Positions 43,486 through 51,863 are shown, counted from the stretch's first letter. The stretch is DNA of 64,000 nt from Candidatus Saccharibacteria bacterium HGW-Saccharibacteria-1 (GCA_002839415.1 PGXZ01000003.1:34903-98902); one strand, 5' to 3'. The notes: a model not told the origin generated them from the sequence alone. Made by a program: numbers and translations.

Positions 43486-45162
43486 CTAGGGTACTAGAAT
43501 GCTGGTTATTGTACCTGTGGCATTTGCGGAAGTTACGCTTGGCGTGCTAATAGTTGCGTTTGGTGATGAAGTTGGCGCGGTTGGTGTAATTGGTGTGATT
43601 GATGGGCTGCCCGGGGTCACTGACGGGCTTTGGCACATTGGCGAACTACAGTTATTCATTGTTCCGTCTGCTTTAACTTTCAATAACAACATGTCTTGGT
43701 TGCCAGCGCCCCAGCCTGTCGTATAGCCAGATATAGCAAAGCCATTGTCGCTAGTTCGGATTATGCTTTGGCTGCTATCTGACCCTGTTCCGCCCCATGT
43801 TCGGTTCCAAGCTAGGGTTCCGTCTGAATTGAATTTAATTAGTGCAATATCGTAACTTCCGGCGCCATAGCTCATTGTCGCGCCAGCAATGACAAGCCCA
43901 TTATCGTTTGATTTTGTCAGTCCATAGCTGTAATCAAAAGCCGCACCGCCCCATGTTTTACTCCAAACAATACTGCCGCTTGTGTCGAATTTGTTCAGGA
44001 AAATGTCACCAGCCGTACCATAACTGGCTGTCTGGCCGCCGACTGCATAGTTACCGTCGCCAGTTTCAACTACTCGACGATTGATTTCGTTGTTTGCGCC
44101 TCCCCAGACTCTGTTCCAGGCGAAGTTTCCGCTGGAATCATATTTAACCAAAAAAGCATCCGAGCCACCAGCGCCATAGCTATATGTCTCACCGGTAACT
44201 AAATAGCTACCGTCGCTTGCTTGAATAACATTCTGTCCTGATTCGCCGCTAGCTCCACCCCAGATGTTGTGCCACGATAAATTACCGCTCGAATCGTATT
44301 TGTTAATAAACATGTCGTTACCACCCGAGCCTAGCCCCGTATAGCCAGTGACAACAAATCCCCCATCGCCAGTTTGGCTTAAGCTATTGCCGATATCAGC
44401 ACTGGCGCTGCCCCATGTTTTACTCCACAGTACATTGCCGCTTACATCAAATCGAGCCAGGAACATATCTGAATTACCGGCAGTGAAACTGTATGTATAA
44501 CCTGTGATTGCGTACCCGCCATCACTTGTTTGAACTATACCATAACCATGATCAGTACTGACACCGCCCCATGTTTTAACCCAACTAAGGTTTCCTTCGC
44601 TGCTGTATTTTGCAATGTATGCGTCGTAAGCAGTATTTCGACCAGTGACGACATATCCGCCATCGTTAGTTTGTGCGACACCGTTACCATATTCGTCGTC
44701 GTTGTTACCCCAGGCTGTTGCGAACGAAGCTGCTGGCGTAACTGCGACTGGCTGTAATTTATCGGTTGTGCGATATGTTTTTGCAAGTTTAGTGACTTCA
44801 ATTGTAAATGTCTGATAAGGAGATTCAGAGTTATAAGAAAAAGAGCTGCCTGGGGTAAGTTTAATACAATAATTGTTATCGGTTGGTACCGGACATCCAT
44901 TACTATCAAGTGATGAGGGGTAGGCGTCGTGCTCAACGTAATATAATTTAAGCTTTTTTGATGCATTGGTAGAATCTGATTGAATGGTAGCATCGTTTGC
45001 TTTTGCTGATATGCCAACGTATGAGACGATTGTTATAGCCGCCAATATACCAATAACAACAATAACGACTAAGAGCTCGACTATTGTAAAGCCGGATTGC
45101 CTAATGCCTATTTTTAATTTCATAAATGATTTCTTGTGCACTTCGGTTTCCTCTTTTCGCAT
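43486..45162 (-). CDS. Prepilin-type surface protein with WGG beta-propeller-like repeats
   Basis: 558 residues. Prepilin motif SGFTIVELLVVIVVIGILAA at about 23-42, pilin domain to about 130 (YYVEHDAYPSSLDSNGCPV), then about seven repeats of roughly 47 residues, each with W-x-K/N-x-W-G-G, a T/S-x-D-G-G-Y/F-V/A-V/I-x-G core and FL(A/N/V)KYDSSGN, resembling SBBP/delta-60-type propellers, and a Pro/Ser/Thr-rich tail (about 500-558). Likely displayed on a pilus-like structure. An alternative start is MKLKIGIRQSG at 45123. Confidence 0.82.
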   Translation of the reverse strand: MRKEETEVHKKSFMKLKIGIRQSGFTIVELLVVIVVIGILAAITIVSYVGISAKANDATIQSDSTNASKKLKLYYVEHDAYPSSLDSNGCPVPTDNNYCIKLTPGSSFSYNSESPYQTFTIEVTKLAKTYRTTDKLQPVAVTPAASFATAWGNNDDEYGNGVAQTNDGGYVVTGRNTAYDAYIAKYSSEGNLSWVKTWGGVSTDHGYGIVQTSDGGYAITGYTYSFTAGNSDMFLARFDVSGNVLWSKTWGSASADIGNSLSQTGDGGFVVTGYTGLGSGGNDMFINKYDSSGNLSWHNIWGGASGESGQNVIQASDGSYLVTGETYSYGAGGSDAFLVKYDSSGNFAWNRVWGGANNEINRRVVETGDGNYAVGGQTASYGTAGDIFLNKFDTSGSIVWSKTWGGAAFDYSYGLTKSNDNGLVIAGATMSYGAGSYDIALIKFNSDGTLAWNRTWGGTGSDSSQSIIRTSDNGFAISGYTTGWGAGNQDMLLLKVKADGTMNNCSSPMCQSPSVTPGSPSITPITPTAPTSSPNATISTPSVTSANATGTITSILVP

Positions 45163-45186
45163 CTAATTTAAAGCTCAATGATTGAA

Positions 45187-45215
45187 TATTAACACAAGCG
45201 AATTAGGTTGGTCAA
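45187..45215 (-). promoter_or_regulatory. Promoter of the intact pilin gene
   Basis: Minus strand TTGACC (45210-45215), 17-nt spacer ending GCTTGTG, TTAATA (45187-45192) followed by TTCAA; same design as the one at 40514-40542. Confidence 0.75.
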
Positions 45216-45230
45216 ATGGTGACGTAATAT

Positions 45231-45262
45231 AAAAAGCACCGCAATTGTTTGCGGTGCTTTTT
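45231..45262. terminator. rplK terminator
   Basis: AAAAAGCACCGCAA (45231-45244) pairs with TTGCGGTGCTTTTT (45249-45262), a 14-bp stem with a 4-nt loop. Confidence 0.9.
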
Positions 45263-45279
45263 TGAAGTTTCTGAGTGAA

Positions 45280-45705
45280 TTAACCTTCGACTTCAACTCC
45301 CATTGATCGAGCTGAGCCAGCGATAATTTTAACACGGCCTTCTAGGTCGATTGCGTTTAATTGATCTTTTTTGATCTCGGCAATTTCTTCTAGTTGTGCG
45401 CGGGTAATTTTACCAACTTTTTCGGCATGTGGCTTGCCGCTGCCCTTTTTGATGCCTGTTTTTTCACGAATTAAATCGTCAACTGGTTGACCAAGTGATT
45501 TCCAGTTAAATGTTCGGTCTTCGAACACTTGCATGTGAACGATAACGTCTTTGCCCATTAAATCTTTGGTTGCTGCGTTAAATGGATTGATAAAATCCAT
45601 CATATTTAGACCCCACTGACCCAATGTTGAGCCAACTGGAGGACCTGCGGTTGCTTTGCCGGCAGGGATTCGTAATTTTAGATTACCGATAATTTTCTTT
45701 GCCAT
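45280..45705 (-). CDS. rplK: 50S ribosomal protein L11
   Basis: 141 residues with KLRIPAGKATAGPPVGSTLGQWGLNMMDF, ending in the rRNA-binding C-terminal domain (ARSMGVEVEG). Part of the GTPase-associated centre. Third gene of a secE-nusG-rplK operon, followed by a terminator. rplA, normally next, is missing here and lies downstream at 38404. Confidence 0.97.
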   Translation of the reverse strand: MAKKIIGNLKLRIPAGKATAGPPVGSTLGQWGLNMMDFINPFNAATKDLMGKDVIVHMQVFEDRTFNWKSLGQPVDDLIREKTGIKKGSGKPHAEKVGKITRAQLEEIAEIKKDQLNAIDLEGRVKIIAGSARSMGVEVEG

Positions 45706-45750
45706 ATTATTTTCTTTCCTTGTACTCGATTAATCGAGTGCGTAACTGCG

Positions 45751-46299
45751 TTATTGTACCTTATTAACCTGTAATGCGTCAAGTTCGACTGATGTATCGC
45801 GACCAAACATACTGACCATAACCTTGACTTTGCCTTTTTGCGTGTCAATTTCGGAAATTGCACCGTCAAAGCCTTTGAAAGGACCATCGGTGATGCTGAT
45901 AACTTCACCGATTGAAAAGTCGATGTTGTGTTTTGGATCTTCGACGCCCATTCGTTTCTTGGTTTTAGCAATTTCGCTGTCTGAAACTGGTGTTGGCTCG
46001 GTGCCTGTACCGACAAAGCCAGTTACACCAGGTGTATTGCGGATAATGTACCAAGTTTCGTCGGTTAATTTCATCTCAACTAGGGCATAACCTTGGAAGA
46101 TTTTCTTTTCGACAACTTTGCGTTTGCCGTTTTTGATTTCAATTTGCTTTTCTTTTGGCACCATAACATCAAAAATCTTATCAGCCATATCTACGGCGTT
46201 GATTCGTTGTCGGATGCTTTCTGCTACCTTTTCTTCGTAACCACTGTACGTATGAATTGCATACCATGAACGGGTTGAGTCGTATCGATTTTTTGACAT
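45751..46299 (-). CDS. nusG: Transcription termination/antitermination factor NusG
   Basis: 182 residues: NGN domain with SWYAIHTYSGYEEKVAESIR (about 11-30) and GYALVEMKLTDETWYIIRNT, TPGVTGFVG, and C-terminal KOW domain (VISITDGPFKGFDGAI). Couples RNA polymerase with Rho or the ribosome. Lies 8 bp after secE and 45 bp before rplK. Confidence 0.97.
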   Translation of the reverse strand: MSKNRYDSTRSWYAIHTYSGYEEKVAESIRQRINAVDMADKIFDVMVPKEKQIEIKNGKRKVVEKKIFQGYALVEMKLTDETWYIIRNTPGVTGFVGTGTEPTPVSDSEIAKTKKRMGVEDPKHNIDFSIGEVISITDGPFKGFDGAISEIDTQKGKVKVMVSMFGRDTSVELDALQVNKVQ

Positions 46300-46307
46300 A
46301 ATTTCCT

Positions 46308-46583
46308 TTACTTCTTTAGTATTAGTTCAAATAAATATTTAAAACCGGCATCCAAAAACACAATCAGTGCTAAAAAGAACGCGCTGAACAATATAACTGC
46401 TAATGTTAGGCTCCAGGTTGCACTGCGGTTAGGCCATCGAACTTGTTTCAGTTCAATCCATGCACCCTTGAAATAACCACCAATCGCCGCTAAGAGTTTA
46501 AATATACCCTTTTTAGGCTTTTTGGGTTTAATTACCTTGGACTTGATTTTTTTGCTAGGTTTTTTGTCCTTTTTAAACGCCAC
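46308..46583 (-). CDS. secE: Preprotein translocase subunit SecE
   Basis: 91 residues: a Lys-rich N-terminus (1-29), amphipathic helix (YFKGAWIELKQVRWPNR) and a single TM segment (ATWSLTLAVILFSAFFLALI). This is the single-TM SecE type that stabilises SecY. Position upstream of nusG-rplK confirms the assignment. Confidence 0.95.
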   Translation of the reverse strand: MAFKKDKKPSKKIKSKVIKPKKPKKGIFKLLAAIGGYFKGAWIELKQVRWPNRSATWSLTLAVILFSAFFLALIVFLDAGFKYLFELILKK

Positions 46584-46599
46584 TATTTTACTCCTAAAT

Positions 46600-46662
46600 T
46601 AAATAGCCTGCTCAAGGCAGACTGTCAAGTACTAGTGTAGTTGATTTATGGGGTTTAGTCAA
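46600..46662 (-). promoter_or_regulatory. Tandem promoters for secE-nusG-rplK
   Basis: Proximal: TTGACA (46623-46628), 17 nt, TATTTA (46600-46605). Distal: TTGACT (46657-46662), 17 nt, TACACT (46634-46639). Both on the minus strand. Confidence 0.75.
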
Positions 46663-46679
46663 TAGAATGCATATTATGC

Positions 46680-46708
46680 TTGCTAGATTGAGATGTTTAT
46701 TTTATAAT
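46680..46708 (+). promoter_or_regulatory. Promoter of the coiled-coil gene at 46784
   Basis: TTGCTA (46680-46685), 17-nt spacer, TATAAT (46703-46708). The leader contains two TAGCTA boxes that can pair. Confidence 0.65.
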
Positions 46709-46783
46709 TAAGGGATGTGCGATTTAGCTATTTGCGTACGGCCTAGCTAGATATGCATAAATTCAGTAAGGAGGTGTCATCCG

Positions 46784-47464
46784 TTGAAAACGAAAAACGT
46801 TGATGACAAAAAAAGTGGAATTGTTTTTCTGGATAAGTTCCGAAACCGCGCGGTCGAGGACGAAACAGAAAAAACAAAGTCTCAAATGATTCAATCTAGT
46901 GATGAAAAGAGCTTGATTGAAGAGATTGGAATGGTGAGGTTGAGGGTTCAGGCGGCGGAAGCGAACTTAAAGCACGAAAAAGATGTTCGCTTCGACATTA
47001 AAGCTAAAAATGAACCCAGGATCAAAGAGATTGAAAAGAAAATCGAAACATTGAAAAATGCTGATGGTGACGTTGTTTTTTTGGTTAACGATAAAAACAT
47101 TGACAGCCGCGGCGAGTACACAACTTCGTTTTATCTGGAAAATCCGCACAAGAAAGAGATTTCGGCTTTAAAAGAAGAACAGCGCGTCTTGACCAAACAA
47201 ATTAAAGCGACAAGTGTATCGGTTGATACGGGCTATGAGTTGTTGGCAAGCGCAATGTTATCGCTTAAAGAGCTGGAATCTGACCTTTTCATGATTCAAA
47301 AGAGCGAACAAAGAACAGAAGAACCAATAGTTGCTACGTTAGCTGCTGATCATACCCATATAGACCCTCTATATGGCGACGATTTAGTTGGTAATCCTAG
47401 TTTTTTTGAAAAAGTTTCAGAATTTTTCGGTCGTCTTTTATCCCGACTACCATTTAGAAAATAA
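46784..47464 (+). CDS. Coiled-coil protein with TTG start (family member 1)
   Basis: 226 residues from TTG at 46784, after a strong AAGGAGGTG. Charged heptad-rich helices (about 45-185), with DGDVVFLVNDKNIDSRGEYT and NPHKKEISALKEEQRVL, and a C-terminal amphipathic/basic end (FFEKVSEFFGRLLSRLPFRK). Related to the next gene by the same segment order. No family recognised. Confidence 0.7.
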   Translation: MKTKNVDDKKSGIVFLDKFRNRAVEDETEKTKSQMIQSSDEKSLIEEIGMVRLRVQAAEANLKHEKDVRFDIKAKNEPRIKEIEKKIETLKNADGDVVFLVNDKNIDSRGEYTTSFYLENPHKKEISALKEEQRVLTKQIKATSVSVDTGYELLASAMLSLKELESDLFMIQKSEQRTEEPIVATLAADHTHIDPLYGDDLVGNPSFFEKVSEFFGRLLSRLPFRK

Positions 47465-47487
47465 ACCACTAACCCCTTCACCCCAAC

Positions 47488-47518
47488 AAAGGTCAGTATA
47501 CAGTACTGGCCTTTTAAA
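47488..47518 (+). terminator. Terminator after the first coiled-coil gene
   Basis: AAAGGTCAGTA (47488-47498) pairs with TACTGGCCTTT (47504-47514), then T/A-rich sequence. Confidence 0.75.
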
Positions 47519-47540
47519 ATGCTCTGAATTTTGGCGTCGC

Positions 47541-47569
47541 TTGTAATTGTATGTCGTTTATTATATAAT
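47541..47569 (+). promoter_or_regulatory. Promoter of the second coiled-coil gene
   Basis: TTGTAA (47541-47546), 17-nt spacer, TATAAT (47564-47569). Confidence 0.65.
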
Positions 47570-47635
47570 ATATTTAATATGTATTTAATACATATAGCTC
47601 TTGTTGTTTGTGCATCATGAAAAAGAGGTGTGCTG

Positions 47636-48181
47636 TTGGAAAATAATTCAGATAGTGAGCTTTGGGCTGAGTTTAACTTAGTCGAATCAAAGTTTCTAGA
47701 AATTTCGGCTCGCTATGGCGAGTCAAAAAGAAAGTTTGATGAGTTGTGCGGCAAAAATAACGCACAGATTCATAAACTTAAGACCGAATTAAAGCTGTTA
47801 ACGGGTCCTGATAACGTAATTCTGGCATTCAAAATTGACGAAGAAAAGTTTATCGATCAAGGTAAGGTTTCTCCTCTCTACTATTGCATTGATAATCACA
47901 GTAAGCGTATTTTTGAACTAAGAACTGAAATCAGAGATTTGATCGATGAACTAAATGTCGGTCAAAAAAAGTTTTATAAGATTCAGACTTGCTTTCAAGA
48001 ATCCTTATCTGAATATAATTTAATTTCTGATAAGGTTCATAACATGAAAGAAAGTAGTTTGAATAAGGCGGCGGATATAAGCAGGCTAGATGTAATACTG
48101 GATCAAGATTATACTCTGGTTGAGAAAATAGCCGATACTGTTAAATATAAATTTAGCTCTATGTTCCGTCGCAAAAACTAA
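47636..48181 (+). CDS. Coiled-coil protein with TTG start (family member 2)
   Basis: About 181 residues. The TTG at 47636 is preferred to the GTG at 47630 because that GTG is part of the ribosome site (AGAGGTG), matching the layout of the gene at 46784. Heptad-rich helices, with a middle segment (FKIDEEKFIDQGKVSPLYY, then DNHSKRIFELRTEIRDL) aligned to family member 1 and a similar basic C-terminus (FSSMFRRKN). Function unknown. Confidence 0.7.
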   Translation: MENNSDSELWAEFNLVESKFLEISARYGESKRKFDELCGKNNAQIHKLKTELKLLTGPDNVILAFKIDEEKFIDQGKVSPLYYCIDNHSKRIFELRTEIRDLIDELNVGQKKFYKIQTCFQESLSEYNLISDKVHNMKESSLNKAADISRLDVILDQDYTLVEKIADTVKYKFSSMFRRKN

Positions 48182-48220
48182 CGACATAAAATAATAACAC
48201 AAATTAGCAAGAGCGAAGCT

Positions 48221-48260
48221 GGCTGGTAAAGTATCATTATTGATATAATACCAGCCTTTT
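48221..48260 (+). terminator. Terminator before unit 5
   Basis: GGCTGGTA (48221-48228) pairs with TACCAGCC (48249-48256), followed by TTTT. Confidence 0.75.
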
Positions 48261-48297
48261 CTAATGGCTAGACAAAATTGTAAAATGTTTCATAGTA

Positions 48298-48326
48298 TTG
48301 ACAAATACATTATTTTGTGATACAAT
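48298..48326 (+). promoter_or_regulatory. Unit 5 promoter
   Basis: TTGACA (48298-48303), 17-nt spacer, TACAAT (48321-48326): a near-consensus promoter. An ATGTAT/ATACAT hairpin follows before the 5' arm. Confidence 0.85.
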
Positions 48327-48364
48327 TCAGCTTAAATGTATATATCAATACATATAGTTCATTG

Positions 48365-48391
48365 AAAAGTCAAATTGTTATAGTGCACATC
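48365..48391 (+). repeat. Unit 5, 5' arm
   Basis: AAAAGTCAAATTGTTATA then GTGCACATC. Same arm as in the array, with the unit-specific AATTGTTATA variant and no 3-nt insertion. Confidence 0.85.
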
Positions 48392-48409
48392 CCTTTTTAG
48401 TAATTAGTT

Positions 48410-48464
48410 GGAAGCGGTACCTATGACTAATCGAAAGTGTTGATTGGTTTTAGGTACTGCTTTC
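48410..48464 (+). promoter_or_regulatory. Unit 5 leader hairpin
   Basis: 48410-48432 pairs with 48442-48464 over 23 positions with several mismatches or G-U pairs (GTACCTA/TAGGTAC core). CTGCTTT of the second strand can instead pair with AAAGCAG (48510-48516) directly before the ATG. Confidence 0.65.
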
Positions 48465-48516
48465 ACATCTTCTTGGTTTAAGCCAGCGAAGAAATTTATT
48501 TTAGGGGGTAAAGCAG

Positions 48517-48804
48517 ATGTTATTGGGTATTATTCATTTTTTAGGCTACTTGTATTTAGGAATTTGTGTTGTGGTTGGAGTTACTTACCTAACCCTGTAT
48601 GCGTTCTGGTCGGCTTATTTAGCCGTCAATGGTAAGGGCGATAGAGCAATGCAGCTTGAAGGTAACGATATCGAGGCCTACTTCTTTTTCTTACTAGGTA
48701 ATTTGATTATTAAATCAATCAAATTACGACGCAAATTTCGTCATTTTGTCGAAATGCGACGACAGAAAAAATTAAAAAAGGCGATTAGTCGCCTAAGCCA
48801 TTAA
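48517..48804 (+). CDS. Unit 5 small membrane protein
   Basis: 95 residues: about two TM segments (IIHFLGYLYLGICVVVGVTY and a second near 50-65), then a strongly basic tail (KLRRKFRHFVEMRRQKKLKK). Ribosome site GGGGGT about 8 nt before ATG. Not recognised. Bounded by the same inverted repeats as the array at 29.6-33 kb but alone, in the opposite orientation. Confidence 0.7.
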   Translation: MLLGIIHFLGYLYLGICVVVGVTYLTLYAFWSAYLAVNGKGDRAMQLEGNDIEAYFFFLLGNLIIKSIKLRRKFRHFVEMRRQKKLKKAISRLSH

Positions 48805-48812
48805 CACTGTCC

Positions 48813-48847
48813 GTTAGTAGGTTGCTGAATTTTAGCGACCTACTAAC
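48813..48847 (+). terminator. Unit 5 hairpin after the stop codon
   Basis: GTTAGTAGGTTGCT (48813-48826) pairs with AGCGACCTACTAAC (48834-48847), 14 bp with one G-U pair. Confidence 0.75.
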
Positions 48848-48857
48848 ACTTATCACA

Positions 48858-48888
48858 CGATGTGCACTTTTATAACAATTTGATTTTA
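48858..48888 (+). repeat. Unit 5, 3' arm
   Basis: CGATGTGCACTTTTATAACA then ATTTGATTTTA: the inverted arm with the 3-nt insertion and the unit-specific ATAACAATT variant. It ends 4 bp before the kinase stop. Confidence 0.85.
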
Positions 48889-48891
48889 AAT

Positions 48892-50544
48892 TTATTTATC
48901 ACCGAATTTTGGCAATTTAAAGCTGAAAGTTGAGCCGTAATTTAGTCGACTTTTTACTTCAATTTTTGCACCAATGCGCTTGGATAGCTTTGATGCAACA
49001 TATAAACCAAGACCTGTGCCACCAGTTTCGCGTGTTCGATAATCTTCGCTACGGTAAAATTTGTCAAATATTTTGTCTTGGTCAGTTTTACTGATGCCGA
49101 TGCCAGAATCTTTCACCGAAAATTCAATCTGATCATCCTTTTGGCTGATTGCGATCTTAACACTACCTTCTTTTGTGTATTTAAGGGCGTTAGTTATAAA
49201 GTTTTGAAGCAGTTCTTCTAGATATAGACGACTGGTTTTAACTTTACCGAGGATTGGACTGATATCAAGATCAAGCTGAAGCTGTTTTTTGACGGCTTCG
49301 TCGTGATACTTGTCGTACAATTTGTGCGCTAGTTCACGAACGTCGATTTCTTCGGTGTCGGCCAGCACTCCACGTTCAGCGCGCGACAATGTACTGAGGT
49401 CGTTTACCATATTGGCTAGGAAGATTACTTGATCGTGCGCTACATTGATAGAGTCCTTGAGCATTTCGTTTGTTATATCAGGATGGGACATCATTAGTTG
49501 GACGTTCGAGATAGTGCCTTCAGCAATAGTAAGTGGCGTACGAAGTTCGTGGCTAATAACGCTAATAAATTCGTCGCGTTCTTCCTCGAGGCTTTTGGCT
49601 TTGGTGATGTCACGCATGATAATAATGTAGCCATCATGGGTTTCGCCTTTTTTAGAGCGGCTAAAGCTGCTACGGATTGGTGAATAAGTTACCTCCAGGC
49701 GTATTTCTTCGCCGTCACTAAATGTATAGTTTAAATCGTCGCGCTTGATTACTGTTTTTAATTTTTTGCATTCCTTGAATAGACTGACGGGTGTATCATT
49801 TTGATCGATTAGTGATATAACTTCGTCAATATGATGGCCGTTGAGGCTATTGTTGGTGTCGAGTAGGTTTAGGCTGGCGGCATTATAAACTCTGATTATG
49901 CCGTCCATATCGGTACTGAGAACTGCATCGGATAAGTTATTTACAATCGTAAGTGTGCGGTCGCGATGCAGGGACTCTTGGGCCTTGCTGATGTTTAGCT
50001 CTTTTCTGGAAATCTTTTGTGATTTAGAGAAGCTCATAATAATAAGGCCAGTTAGAATGATAATTATTAGTGATAATAGCTCGCTAGTAATAACTGCATA
50101 ATTTAACTCTTTCCAGTAAATTATATTGACGGCAACGACTGATATATACCCCATTATGCTGAGCTGTAATCCCAATTCGGCAAATCTGGCGTATGAAATA
50201 ACGGCTAGGATTAGCCAGAAGGCAACGAATGGCGACGAGACGCCAGATATGAAAACTAGGTAAACTCCAATCAGTACATGGAAGGCGATTAGCTTGAGGG
50301 CGGATTCGAAGTTGCTCTTGCTGGGTAGTGCAAATTGAATAATGCTGAGACAAGAACATAGCGATACGATCAACAATAACTCAAGATTAGTTACTTCATG
50401 GGTTGAATTGATAACGTCGACTTGGACTAATATTCCATAAACCGCAAAGATAATCGGCAAAAAAAGTATCGAAACTCGAAAAATAAACGCTGAAAATGGT
50501 TTGTAACTAGGTCCACCCTTATACATCTTGTGCTTATTATACAT
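48892..50544 (-). CDS. Hybrid-free sensor histidine kinase with PAS domain
   Basis: 550 residues: six N-terminal TM segments (about 18-180), a PAS domain (about 195-310, LSDAVLSTDMDGIIRVYNAA), HisKA with SVISHELRTPLTIAEG, and HATPase_c with NFITNALKYTKEG, VKDSGIGISKTD, FDKFYRSED and GGTGLGLYVASKL. No response regulator is adjacent. Last gene of an operon with a metallopeptidase and a P-loop kinase (gaps of 13 and 7 bp). Confidence 0.92.
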   Translation of the reverse strand: MYNKHKMYKGGPSYKPFSAFIFRVSILFLPIIFAVYGILVQVDVINSTHEVTNLELLLIVSLCSCLSIIQFALPSKSNFESALKLIAFHVLIGVYLVFISGVSSPFVAFWLILAVISYARFAELGLQLSIMGYISVVAVNIIYWKELNYAVITSELLSLIIIILTGLIIMSFSKSQKISRKELNISKAQESLHRDRTLTIVNNLSDAVLSTDMDGIIRVYNAASLNLLDTNNSLNGHHIDEVISLIDQNDTPVSLFKECKKLKTVIKRDDLNYTFSDGEEIRLEVTYSPIRSSFSRSKKGETHDGYIIIMRDITKAKSLEEERDEFISVISHELRTPLTIAEGTISNVQLMMSHPDITNEMLKDSINVAHDQVIFLANMVNDLSTLSRAERGVLADTEEIDVRELAHKLYDKYHDEAVKKQLQLDLDISPILGKVKTSRLYLEELLQNFITNALKYTKEGSVKIAISQKDDQIEFSVKDSGIGISKTDQDKIFDKFYRSEDYRTRETGGTGLGLYVASKLSKRIGAKIEVKSRLNYGSTFSFKLPKFGDK

Positions 50545-50557
50545 GGCATGTCTATTT

Positions 50558-51253
50558 TTATATAGACGGGTTTTGTAATTTTAATGCATTCCGATGAATT
50601 TTGTAGTTTGGGTCGGCCACTCCAACTAAATTCCAGAAAGATGAGCTATGGTTCATTTGTTTGGTGTGCGATAGTTCGTGTATTAAAATGTAATCGATTA
50701 GTTCAAACGGTAACTTCATGAGGGCAATATTTAGGCTGATAGTGCCATTACTACTACAACTCCCCCATCTGCCGCTAGCGTGTGAAAATTTGACTCGGTC
50801 GTAAGAATAACCATATTTGTCAGCGAGAAATGATAGGCGCTTTGGTAAATAGCTTTTAGCTTCGATACGAAGGGCGGCGATGATTTTGTCGCGAATTTCG
50901 CGTTCAACAATGTTATCGTATAAATTTTTGTCTTGTGGTAATTTGACTATTATTTGTTGACCATGAAGTGATACGTTGAAGTTTTGGCCACTTGTTTCGT
51001 GGATTATCAATGTATGGCTTTTACCGATTTGCATACCGTTTAGATATTCATACTCTGGCCTTGCCCTACTTAGCATTGATCGAAGCTCATTTCGAGAGGT
51101 TTTAACCAAATGTTTAACTAGTAGGATTGGCGCATACATTGGCAATGAAGCTCGCAATGTTCCGTCGGGCGCGACTTTTATTCTGACTTGTTTTGCGCGA
51201 ATACTGCGTCTAATTGTAATCTTGCCGAATTCTTTATCTTGAATTATTGGCAT
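50558..51253 (-). CDS. YgjP/WLM-type zinc metallopeptidase
   Basis: 231 residues, with the DUF45/YgjP layout: N-terminal strands (IRRSIRAKQVRIKVAPDGTL), the RWGSCSSNGTISLN motif and the zinc site HELSHTKQMNHSSSFW (HExxH plus downstream His). Predicted intracellular zinc peptidase of unknown substrate. Starts 7 bp after the kinase gene. Confidence 0.88.
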   Translation of the reverse strand: MPIIQDKEFGKITIRRSIRAKQVRIKVAPDGTLRASLPMYAPILLVKHLVKTSRNELRSMLSRARPEYEYLNGMQIGKSHTLIIHETSGQNFNVSLHGQQIIVKLPQDKNLYDNIVEREIRDKIIAALRIEAKSYLPKRLSFLADKYGYSYDRVKFSHASGRWGSCSSNGTISLNIALMKLPFELIDYILIHELSHTKQMNHSSSFWNLVGVADPNYKIHRNALKLQNPSI

Positions 51254-51260
51254 TTTACCT

Positions 51261-51863
51261 CTAGCGAATTAAAATATTACGGTTACGAACAGGTAGTCTA
51301 GCTGTGATTGGTTTTTGTTGAGCTGGCGACGGCTGGCTGGTCTTTTGGCGCGGTTCGACTAATCGCTTAAGAACGATTTTAATCTGTGAAGCAAAGGTGT
51401 GTTTGCCACTTATAACTATGGCTTTTTCGTTAGGGTGTGGTGGGCTGAACTTCTTAATTCTAGCTTCGAATAGTTCCTTGGTTAGCCCACTGGTTTTTTG
51501 AGCGCGTCTTTGGGCGGTAATCGGTTCGGTCTGAACCCAGACGAACATTGGTTCGTAACCAAGGCTACGTACTTTTCTGGCAAGGTCCATTCGCTCGGCG
51601 CGTAGGTCGGTTTGACCTACGTAAACTATCGTGCGGTCGGTTTTGACAATTTGATTAAGTAGATTGGTCGTTATTTTTTCAACCATCAAATCTTCGTCGT
51701 TGTTAAAAGTCGGTTCTGTGAATAAGTCTCGCCTAATCTTCTCAAAATTAACAATAGGCGCCTTGAAAGTTTCAGCAAATTGTTCAGCAAAAAAGCTCTT
51801 ACCTGCGCCAGGAATGCCAACCATGATTATTAAATGTGGCTTCGTTAAGTCTAATGATTTCAT
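51261..51863 (-). CDS. P-loop kinase (AAA_33/zeta-toxin-like)
   Basis: 200 residues with Walker A GIPGAGKSFFAEQFAE (about 17-32), the EKIRRDLF and VYVGQTDLRAERMDLARKVR segments and a basic C-terminal tail. This type phosphorylates small molecules or nucleic acid ends; specificity unknown. First gene of an operon with the metallopeptidase and the histidine kinase. The toxin interpretation is not supported, since no antitoxin gene is adjacent. Confidence 0.8.
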   Translation of the reverse strand: MKSLDLTKPHLIIMVGIPGAGKSFFAEQFAETFKAPIVNFEKIRRDLFTEPTFNNDEDLMVEKITTNLLNQIVKTDRTIVYVGQTDLRAERMDLARKVRSLGYEPMFVWVQTEPITAQRRAQKTSGLTKELFEARIKKFSPPHPNEKAIVISGKHTFASQIKIVLKRLVEPRQKTSQPSPAQQKPITARLPVRNRNILIR

